Below, piece by piece: positions 54,839 to 62,454 of a stretch of 64,000 bases of DNA. The position numbers were made by a program, and so were the translations under genes. The notes under the pieces are model-generated. The model was given only the letters and a program-made list of their open reading frames with translations. It ran no database searches and had not been told where the DNA came from. Each line of letters opens with the position of its first letter. The first letter of the stretch is position 1. The DNA is taken from NCBI GenBank assembly GCA_964575335.1, contig CAZNPU010000010.1, forward strand, positions 1 through 64,000, read 5' to 3'. Origin of the DNA: CAZNPU01 sp964575335 (lineage in GTDB: Bacteria > Planctomycetota > Phycisphaerae > Phycisphaerales > SM1A02).

Positions 54839-55165
54839 ATTCTGCCTACCCATGTGGAAGCGGCGGTTCTGCGGCGCGTGCAATGGTCAGGGACGAGCAG
54901 GGCACAGCCAGGCCTTTGGCGATCCCTAACCGCTTCCGAATATGGGAATGGCCGTTGCGTCGCCCCGCGGCGCGGTACACTTTGTGGCAGCGTCAGATTC
55001 AGGTTGACGGTCCTGGGGAACTTCCGGGCCAGCAACCGGTACATGATACACAGGGGGCTTTTTGCGTTGACGGTGTAACCAGACAGCAGGGATGGATACT
55101 TTTGTGGTTGGGAGCCGACCGCGCACACTCTCACCGTCGCCTGTGCCCGGGAAAGGAAAAACGAC
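54839..55165. other. Intergenic region upstream of the first paralogue
   Basis: About 327 bases with no supported gene. A TACACT box at 54976-54981 with TTGCGT 15 bases upstream, and TTGACG at 55004 and 55067 without good -10 partners, are weak promoter candidates. GGGAAAGGAAA just before 55166 serves as ribosome-binding site. Confidence 0.4.
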
Positions 55166-57745
55166 ATGCAGCAATCAAACGTCATCAATGCCATCGGCCG
55201 CACGCATCTGCGCTTTCACTGGCTTGCAGTAGTGCTGGTGTTGCTGCTGGGAATCAACGCCCCGGCCCACGCCCAGGGCACCATGGGCGCGGTGCCTGAT
55301 CCCATCTCCACGCGCGAATTGGCTGGCTACATGAACCGGCTGCGCCTCAGCGATCATCAGCGCGTTGCGGTTGATCACCTGCATGCCATATACCGCGAAG
55401 AGTTTCGACTTTTGCGCGAAACCGACATTGAGAAGTTCATCAATGAAAGCGCCGATCTGATGCGCGGGGGCATGGGCGCGATCATGAACGTGAATCGCGA
55501 AGAAGTGAAAAAGAGCCTAAACCAGCTGGACAATCTCCTTAGCCGGATTCGCGCTCTCGATGATGGCTTCTTCGATCAGCTTCAGTCCATACTCACCGAT
55601 GAACAAATGCAGATCATGCCTCGCGTCCGCCAGACCCGCGAACGCGTTCGCTATCAAAGCGGCATGGGGCGAATGGTGAGCTTTCTCAATCCCGCAAGCC
55701 AGGTTGAACTGACCGAGTTCGTTGATGAGTTGGACCTCTCGCCTCAGGAGTTCGAGCAGGTTGATCTGCTCATGGCTCAGTATGAAGCCTCGCTCACCGC
55801 TGCAGCCCGGCGGCTGCACAACAGCGGCAGCACGTTCATTCTTGATTTTCTCGATGCGATGCAGGCGCTCGGCGTTTCCGAAGAGGCGATGCGCGACAGG
55901 CAGCGCCGAGCAGCGATGTTCGATGGCATCCGCCAGGCATGGCAAGACATCTCGAGCAAGCTGCATGACCAGAGCAAGGTGATGAGTTCGCTAAACCGGC
56001 GGACGCTTCGGTCGCTTGAGCAGGTGCTGTCGCCTGTAGATGCTGCCCGGCTGCGCGATCGCTTTTTCCGCAGCGCGTACCCTGACGCAGCATATACCGG
56101 CCCGGTGCTGAACGCGTACGAGCTTGCGATGAAACTGGATCAGCTTACCGATGAGCAGCGTCAGGCAGTGGCATCCATGGCGACCGAACTGCGCACCACG
56201 CTCAATCGCATCGCCGATCAACTGGCGGATCTGATTGACGAAAACCCGCGTGGCCGCATGATGCTTGCCGGCGACGACGCCCGCCAGCAATACGAAGACA
56301 AGATGCGTCGTCTTCGCGATCAGCGCACCGCAGTTGTTGAGAATGCTGCGCGAGTGCTCAAGGATCTGCTGGGGCCGGAACTGAACGAGCAGCTTGAAAA
56401 GCGAGTCACACTTGCAGAAGAATCCGATCAGCAACTTGAAGTCGTCAGCGTACAGGTAATGGGCGGCGGCGGTGCGGCTGTTGTGGCTACGCGGACTTCC
56501 GTCTGGCAAACTGGAGACGATATCGATATCGATCCATTTCTGCCCCAGCCGATCAGTTCAACCGACATTGATGAATACGCTTCGCGCCTGGGCGTCAGCG
56601 ATGATGTGCGCACAATCATGGCTGGACTGCACAGCGAATATCAGGAGAAGTTTCGGCTGCTGGAAACCGAAGGCGCGATCAAGGCGGTTCGCGAAGCAGA
56701 ACGCCGCCATCATGCGATGAACTCACAGACCGGCGAGATTCTGCCGCCTGCGCCGGAACAGGTCGATTCACTGTACGCGCTTCGCCGCCAGGCTCTGACT
56801 GCTGTTGAGCAACTAGATGCGCAGTTTTTTACTGACCTTGCTTTGATTCTTTCTGGTGAGGATGCTGAAAGCAAAGTCAACCGGCTTCGCCTGGCGCGGC
56901 AACGGGCAATGTATAGCCGCAATACAGACAGCAACATCAACATTGGCTTCGGCGGGCCGCGTCAGGCCCAGCGCGGCGGGCGCATATTCGCAGGCGGGTT
57001 CGGCGAATCGAACGAGGCTGCTGTCGATGTCGCCTTGCTGGTTGAAAACCTTGATCTGACGCCCACTGAACCGGAAGCGTTTCATGCTGCATTGCACGAT
57101 TACGAGCAGGCGGCCACAACCGCGTACCGTGAACTTTTTGAAGCGAACATGCGCATGCGTCAGTCAATGGAAAAACTGATGGCGCGGGCACGCATTGAAA
57201 CGCGAGGTGATCGGGAGCGCACCGGGCAATTCCAGTTCAACAACATGCGCAGCGTTATGCAGAATGAAGGCCAGGCGGCACGCGAAATGCGCCGGAAAGT
57301 TGCCAGCCTCAATCGCGACACGCTGACCAGACTGACGGCGCTTCTGCCGCCGGAAAACGCCGATGCGCTTCGGCAGGCGTATAACCGCAAGGCGTATCCC
57401 GAGGTGTACCGCGACCCCCGTTCAGCGCAGCCGCACCTCTCCGCAGCGTTGATGCTTTCCGATCTGGCCGATCAGCAACTGAGCCAGATTCAGGAGTTGG
57501 CTCTCGAATTCCGCTCAAAGTATGACGAGCTGACCGATCAACTGGTGCAACTTCTGGCGACAAACCATGAGCCGCCCAACTTTGCCGACGCCTCGTTCCG
57601 CGATTGGATTCGTGAGCGAGAACGCCTCGAATTCGATCGCAATGAGCTTTCCGATCGCACGATCGCCCGATTAAGCACAATTCTTACGGAGGATCAGGTG
57701 CAACGGCTGGGCGGACTGAGCCTGGAGCGAACTTCGCAGCAATAA
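55166..57745 (+). CDS. Secreted two-module helical repeat protein A (unrecognised family)
   Basis: The 859-residue protein has a clear signal peptide (WLAVVLVLLLGINAPAHA, mature QGTMGAVPDP). It contains two homologous modules, about residues 37-455 and 458-850. Equivalent blocks are PDPISTRELAGYMNRL / PQPISSTDIDEYASRL, YREEFRLLRET / YQEKFRLLETE, LDDGFFDQLQSIL / LDAQFFTDLALIL, SLNRRTLRSLEQVLSP / SLNRDTLTRLTALLPP, and RSAYPDAAY / RKAYPEVYR with LTDEQRQAVAS / LADQQLSQIQE after. LTDEQ- and LTEDQ-like motifs recall Spy/CpxP (LTxxQ) proteins, but the module is much larger. Predicted all-helical and periplasmic. I cannot assign a function. Confidence 0.85.
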   Translation: MQQSNVINAIGRTHLRFHWLAVVLVLLLGINAPAHAQGTMGAVPDPISTRELAGYMNRLRLSDHQRVAVDHLHAIYREEFRLLRETDIEKFINESADLMRGGMGAIMNVNREEVKKSLNQLDNLLSRIRALDDGFFDQLQSILTDEQMQIMPRVRQTRERVRYQSGMGRMVSFLNPASQVELTEFVDELDLSPQEFEQVDLLMAQYEASLTAAARRLHNSGSTFILDFLDAMQALGVSEEAMRDRQRRAAMFDGIRQAWQDISSKLHDQSKVMSSLNRRTLRSLEQVLSPVDAARLRDRFFRSAYPDAAYTGPVLNAYELAMKLDQLTDEQRQAVASMATELRTTLNRIADQLADLIDENPRGRMMLAGDDARQQYEDKMRRLRDQRTAVVENAARVLKDLLGPELNEQLEKRVTLAEESDQQLEVVSVQVMGGGGAAVVATRTSVWQTGDDIDIDPFLPQPISSTDIDEYASRLGVSDDVRTIMAGLHSEYQEKFRLLETEGAIKAVREAERRHHAMNSQTGEILPPAPEQVDSLYALRRQALTAVEQLDAQFFTDLALILSGEDAESKVNRLRLARQRAMYSRNTDSNINIGFGGPRQAQRGGRIFAGGFGESNEAAVDVALLVENLDLTPTEPEAFHAALHDYEQAATTAYRELFEANMRMRQSMEKLMARARIETRGDRERTGQFQFNNMRSVMQNEGQAAREMRRKVASLNRDTLTRLTALLPPENADALRQAYNRKAYPEVYRDPRSAQPHLSAALMLSDLADQQLSQIQELALEFRSKYDELTDQLVQLLATNHEPPNFADASFRDWIRERERLEFDRNELSDRTIARLSTILTEDQVQRLGGLSLERTSQQ

Positions 57746-57872
57746 AAATAACGGTGAACGCCGTTCAAAGAGTGGCGTGCAGCGCCGGGGCGAGTACGGC
57801 AGAGTTATTGATGCACAGCTTCTGCGAACGACTTTTTCGCAGCACAGCCCTGCGTCATGCAAGGCAGCGGTG

Positions 57873-57893
57873 CAGATTCCCTATTAGAATCTG
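57873..57893 (+). repeat. Hairpin between the two paralogues
   Basis: CAGATTC and GAATCTG pair over 7 bp around a 7-base loop, 127 bases past the first paralogue and 86 before the second. No T-run follows, so it may partly attenuate or process a joint transcript. Confidence 0.35.
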
Positions 57894-57979
57894 TAACAAC
57901 GCATTGCCTTGACTGGCAGGCGGAAGCCTCGTGCGCCATGATGCGCTGCAGCAATCATCAATAGTGCAGGAGTCGATTC

Positions 57980-60544
57980 ATGATCAGCGTCCACTCATGC
58001 GAACCCCTCTCGCGCCGTGTTCTGCATGTGCTTGTGCTTATTGCTGTCTCACTTGCTGTCTTGGCAATGGCTGCTCCAGCCGCAGCGCAAGGCACGATGG
58101 GGCTGCTGCCCGATCCTATCACCACGCGTGAGCTGGAAGATTTTGCCATGCGATTGCGCCTGAGTTCTCAACAGCGCAAGGCTGTCGAAGACCTGCACGA
58201 TCAATACAAGCGCGAATTCCGCGAGCTGCGCGAAACTGAGATTGCCGACTTCATGAAGAGCATGATGAGCATGCAGGGCGGGATGCCGGCGCGGCAGGCG
58301 GTTGAAGAAATGATCGATCGCATGACGAAAATACGCAAGCAGATCGAGTTGGTTGACAGCCGCTTGTTCGATCGGATGCAGCCGATACTTACCGACGAGC
58401 AACTGGTCATGTTGCCGCGCGTGCGGCTGGTTCGTGAGCGGACGCGTCTGGCAAGTCAGCAGATGATGTGGATGGGTGGGGGAGCGCCGCCCGATCTGAG
58501 CGCGATGGTATTTGAGCTTGACCTCACCCCCGAGCAGATGCAGGCGATCGATCCGACACTGGCGGGATATGAAAGTCGTCTCACCGCCACGATGGCCAAG
58601 ATGCAGGACGCCTCCAGCAAAATGTTCCTGGCGATGATAGACGCCATGGAAAGCGCCGGCATTACCCAGGAGACAGTGGAAGATCCCGATCCCGAGGTTG
58701 CCGCCAAGGTGGAAGAAGCGATGCAGCAGATTTTCGAAAGCGTCACCACTGAAATAATGATGTTGAGCAGCGACCTTGCCCAGGAGAATCGCCGCACCTG
58801 CCGCAGCTTGATGTCGATGCTCCCGCAGGAACAGGGGCGCTCACTTCGCGATGCGCTGTACCGCCGCGCATATGTGGAAGCGAGATTTGCGCTCCCGAAT
58901 GACACGATGTTTCCTGCTGCGCTGAAACTTGACGATCTCACCGACGAGCAGCGCGACATGCTGCGGGCAGCGCAGCAGCAGTTCTACAGCAGCATGGATC
59001 AACTACTCGAGCGGATAGTTGATTATCTGGATGAGTTCAACCGGAGCGGATCGCCTTTTGATTTCGCCCGCGAACATTGGGAGGAGAAGAATAAAAAGCT
59101 AGAGGAATCCAGAGCGAGGGCAACCGAGATTCGCGCCGCAGCGGTGCAGGATGTGACCAACATTCTGGGCGCTGAACTTACAAAGAAAATCCAACCCCAC
59201 ATCGCTGCGATGCAATCAGGGGCCCCCGACGTAATGGCTGAAGTTCTTGCCGATGCGATGGAAGCGGACCACGCTGCTGCGGGCGAAGGGGCGGCAACGG
59301 ACGAACCTGGTGACGGCGGCGCGATTGCGATTGAAGAAAGCCAAGCGATGGTGTGGAGCGGTAACCAATGGCTTCCGCCTCAGATCAGCCATCAAGATCT
59401 CAACGAGTATGCTGCCATCCTCAAGTTAAGCGAGGAGCATTACGCGGTGCTGCAGCATCTTTATAAAAGTTATGTTGAGGCATTCGGACGCATCAGGTCC
59501 ACTGAAATTGCAGCGGCGTCCAATGCCGCTCAATCAATGTGGCAATGGGATGAAGCGACTGGTCAGCTTCGCGTGCCGGCCGGAGAAACTGCCGAGCAAC
59601 TTTACCGGCTTCGGCAACAGGCCATGCAGGCGATATGCGATGCCGACGAGGCGTTCTTCAATGACGTGGAGATCACGTTGGTCTCGGAAGCGCAGGCACA
59701 GCAGATGATGCGTGTGCGGATGATGCGCGAGCGTGCGCGTTGTCGTCAAGGCAGCAACATGAGGCAATGGTTCAGTCCTCGATCAGCCGAGGCTACAGTC
59801 GATCTGATGCAGATGATTCGTCGGCTGCGATTGTCGGAAGACACCTTGCAGAAGATCGACAGCCAATTGTATCGGTATGAAGTTGCTGTCACACCGCTGT
59901 TGCGCAAGTACTACGAATCTGCGCTGCGGGTTCAGCAGGCACAGGACCACTGGAACATTGAAATCAATCGCAACGCGGAGGAGGGCGTCGCGACCAGCGC
60001 TGCTCGATACCGCGAACTGTTCGAGGAACCTTCCAAGCGGGCAAGCGAGATCAGTCGCGAACTGGCGCGCATCAATCGCGAAACCCTTGAGCAGATACTT
60101 GAAGCGATCAACTCCGATGCAGCGTTTGAACTTCGCGCCGCCTACAACCGCGAAGCGTTCCCCACTGTGTACAACGATCCCGTGTGCATTGATCGTCATC
60201 TGAACGAAGCACGCAAGCTCTCAGACCTCACCGACGATCAGCAGCGCATGCTGGATGAACTTGCTGTGGAGTATCACCCCGCCTACCGCGACTTTTGCGA
60301 GCAGATGATCAAAATTCATGCAGAGACGGAGGAATACGCCTACTGGTACATGTCGATGGAAGACGATCCTGATCAGCAACGCCGCTGGATGGAGCGCATG
60401 GAAGCCATCGCCAAGCTGAATTTCGATCGCAGCGAACTCAATGCCCGCGCTGTCAGCCGCTTGAAGTCGATTCTCACCGAAGAGCAGATCAAGCGCATCG
60501 GCGGCCTGCCGGAGTTGCCGGAAAACACGTTCAATATGTGGTGA
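57980..60544 (+). CDS. Secreted two-module helical repeat protein B, paralogue of the preceding gene
   Basis: The ATG at 57980 has AGGAG 7-8 bases upstream. The 854-residue product has a signal peptide (VLVLIAVSLAVLAMAAPAAA), and its mature start QGTMGLLPDPITTREL matches protein A. It keeps the same two-module plan, with the second module beginning near residue 462 (PPQISHQDLNEYAAILKLS). Shared blocks include LTDEQLVMLPRVRLVRERTR, LTPEQMQAIDP, LYRRAYVEARF / YNREAFPTVYN and ILTEEQIKRIGGLP at the C-terminus. Met-rich stretches (KSMMSMQGGMP, QQMMWMGGG) occur in module 1 only. It ends 14 bases inside the convergent methyltransferase gene. Function is unknown. Confidence 0.85.
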   Translation: MISVHSCEPLSRRVLHVLVLIAVSLAVLAMAAPAAAQGTMGLLPDPITTRELEDFAMRLRLSSQQRKAVEDLHDQYKREFRELRETEIADFMKSMMSMQGGMPARQAVEEMIDRMTKIRKQIELVDSRLFDRMQPILTDEQLVMLPRVRLVRERTRLASQQMMWMGGGAPPDLSAMVFELDLTPEQMQAIDPTLAGYESRLTATMAKMQDASSKMFLAMIDAMESAGITQETVEDPDPEVAAKVEEAMQQIFESVTTEIMMLSSDLAQENRRTCRSLMSMLPQEQGRSLRDALYRRAYVEARFALPNDTMFPAALKLDDLTDEQRDMLRAAQQQFYSSMDQLLERIVDYLDEFNRSGSPFDFAREHWEEKNKKLEESRARATEIRAAAVQDVTNILGAELTKKIQPHIAAMQSGAPDVMAEVLADAMEADHAAAGEGAATDEPGDGGAIAIEESQAMVWSGNQWLPPQISHQDLNEYAAILKLSEEHYAVLQHLYKSYVEAFGRIRSTEIAAASNAAQSMWQWDEATGQLRVPAGETAEQLYRLRQQAMQAICDADEAFFNDVEITLVSEAQAQQMMRVRMMRERARCRQGSNMRQWFSPRSAEATVDLMQMIRRLRLSEDTLQKIDSQLYRYEVAVTPLLRKYYESALRVQQAQDHWNIEINRNAEEGVATSAARYRELFEEPSKRASEISRELARINRETLEQILEAINSDAAFELRAAYNREAFPTVYNDPVCIDRHLNEARKLSDLTDDQQRMLDELAVEYHPAYRDFCEQMIKIHAETEEYAYWYMSMEDDPDQQRRWMERMEAIAKLNFDRSELNARAVSRLKSILTEEQIKRIGGLPELPENTFNMW

Positions 60545-61298
60545 GCAATGCGTTCGCGTTGCGGCGATGCCCGGCTGACGGCTGTTTCTGGCTCACCAGC
60601 GTGAAGCGATACAGCAGGTGACTGCGGTAGGTTACGTGCGGCAGATCGGCCCTGCGGGCCAGATCCAGCGCCTCGCGGCGGGTAAAGCCGCCATCAACGC
60701 TCACCAGCGCATCGTGCTGAACGATGTGAGGAGCGCCGATCGTGAGCAGTCGCACGCCGAGTTTTGCGATTCGGCTGCGCACCAGATCGTTCCAGATCAT
60801 GCCCTGCGCACTCAGGCGGTTCATGATTTGCAGCACGGTCAGCACTTCGATGTCCTGCAGGTGATGCAAAAACATCCCCGCATGCGCATAGTCGAATTGA
60901 TGCGGCTCGAATCGATCCATCAGACGAAGCGCATCATGCTGCACCAGCTCAATGTCGCTGCGCTCGCCGATGTATTGCCGCGCCAACTGCAGGGTGGCGG
61001 CGTGCAGGTCAACAGCGGTGATTTTGACCCGGTGACCGCGTGCACGAGCCCATGTGGCGATGGCGAGAGGAATATCCGCAGAGCCGGTTCCGATGTCGAG
61101 AATGGTGATGGTGCGATCTTTGGGCCAGTTGCGTGACCAGCGTTGAAGCTGCCGCAACGCTGCTGCCGTACCGCCGAGCCTGCGATTCACCATGCGGATG
61201 AACTTCAGCGACACAGCAAGATCGTTGTGGTCGACCTGCGGGTCGTCCATCAGTTCCGGCGTGATCCGGCGTTGCGTGAGATAGGCCATCGGATTCAT
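60531..61298 (-). CDS. Class I SAM-dependent methyltransferase
   Basis: From ATG 61298 (MNPMAYL) the product is 255 residues. The frame to 61391 would overlap the panB start. The Rossmann SAM motif is ILDIGTGSADIPLAIA. An acidic strand (KITAVDLHAATLQLA) and YAHAGMFLHHLQD, like the HH-L motif of ubiquinone-type methyltransferases, follow. The N-terminal PELMDDPQVDHNDLAVSLKFIRMVNRRLGG is typical of a subgroup found near polyketide or isoprenoid tailoring genes. The substrate is unknown. Its 3' end overlaps the end of protein B by 14 bases in convergent orientation. Confidence 0.8.
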   Translation of the reverse strand: MNPMAYLTQRRITPELMDDPQVDHNDLAVSLKFIRMVNRRLGGTAAALRQLQRWSRNWPKDRTITILDIGTGSADIPLAIATWARARGHRVKITAVDLHAATLQLARQYIGERSDIELVQHDALRLMDRFEPHQFDYAHAGMFLHHLQDIEVLTVLQIMNRLSAQGMIWNDLVRSRIAKLGVRLLTIGAPHIVQHDALVSVDGGFTRREALDLARRADLPHVTYRSHLLYRFTLVSQKQPSAGHRRNANALLTTY

Positions 61299-61358
61299 CG
61301 TATTCCAGCAGCATGCCGATCGCTGCCCCAGACCGCGCCGCTCCGCTACACTATTTGC

Positions 61359-62279
61359 ATGTCTACGATCGCACGAGAAGTTCCTGCTCACGCACAGAGC
61401 AGCGCAGATGCCGCCTCAGCAGCGCCGGTGACCGCAATGCCAATCACCAAGCCCGTCACATTGCGAACCATCGCCAAGTGGGTCGCAAGCAGCGAGAAAT
61501 TCGCCTGCCTGACCTGCTATGACGCCACGACCGCGCGCTGGCTGCAGCAAGCCGGCGTGCCTGTGCTGCTGGTAGGCGACACCGCAGCGGAGATGATTCT
61601 GGGGTTGCCCGGCACGATTCATGCGCCACTGGATTTTCTGATCACGCTCACTGCAGCAGTCAAGCGAGGCGCGCCCAATTGCTTCGTCATCGGTGATATG
61701 CCTTTTATGAGCTATCAGACTGACGATGCGGAAGGCATTCGCAACGCAGGCCGTTTCATGACCGAAGGCTTTGCCGACGCGGTAAAGCTTGAAGTCGATG
61801 CGAGCTTTGCGCCGCTGGTGCGCAAGATGAGCCGCGCCGGCGTGCCGGTCGTGGCGCATATCGGTTCGCGTCCGCAGCAATCGAAAATGCGCGGCGGATA
61901 CAGTTCAGTCGGCCGATCCGCTGATGAGGCTCGCAGCATGGTTGATGACGCATTGGCAATGCAGGATGCCGGCGCATCGATGCTGCTGATCGAAGCATGC
62001 CCCAACGAAGTTTCACAGCGCATCGTGGAAAAGACGTCAGCTTCCATTCCGCTGATCGGCTGCGGCGGCGGCGCAGCATGCCACGGACAGATCGTGGTGC
62101 TGCAGGATCTGCTCGGCCTGACCAACTGGCAGCCGGCGTTCGCCCAGCCGGTGATTCATCTTGGCCAGCACCTCACGCAGGCGGCCCAGCAGTGGATCAC
62201 TAACGTGAAAACTTCCAACCTCGGCGAGCATCCTTATACGATGTCCGAAGAAGAACGGCAGCGCTTTGATGCGCCGTGA
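61359..62279 (+). CDS. panB: 3-methyl-2-oxobutanoate hydroxymethyltransferase (divergent PanB)
   Basis: PanB makes ketopantoate for pantothenate/CoA. From ATG 61359 the product is 306 residues. Recognisable PanB sites are CLTCYDATTARWLQQAGVPVLLVGDT (metal Asp), VIGDMPFMSYQ (second Asp), AVKLEVD (Lys and metal Glu), VVAHIGSRPQ and the catalytic LLIEACPNEV (Glu). Several positions depart from the norm: GDTAAEM for GDSLGMV, KLEVD for KLEGG, and GSRPQ for GLTPQ. It is either a diverged true PanB or a relative with altered substrate. It is divergent from the methyltransferase gene (60 bases between starts). Confidence 0.82.
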   Translation: MSTIAREVPAHAQSSADAASAAPVTAMPITKPVTLRTIAKWVASSEKFACLTCYDATTARWLQQAGVPVLLVGDTAAEMILGLPGTIHAPLDFLITLTAAVKRGAPNCFVIGDMPFMSYQTDDAEGIRNAGRFMTEGFADAVKLEVDASFAPLVRKMSRAGVPVVAHIGSRPQQSKMRGGYSSVGRSADEARSMVDDALAMQDAGASMLLIEACPNEVSQRIVEKTSASIPLIGCGGGAACHGQIVVLQDLLGLTNWQPAFAQPVIHLGQHLTQAAQQWITNVKTSNLGEHPYTMSEEERQRFDAP

Positions 62280-62454
62280 TTCGTGCAGCCAAGGGGCAGT
62301 GCAGAAGCGCTTCATGCTGAACTGAAGGGAAAAGACCTGCGCTGTGCAGCGATTATCATCGCGCAGCGCCGCTGTTCGTTCACTGCCGCGGCCTTGCGGT
62401 GATTTCCAGTGTGCCGTCTTATCGGCTCGAAGCGCTGCCACTTGAATCGCAGCG

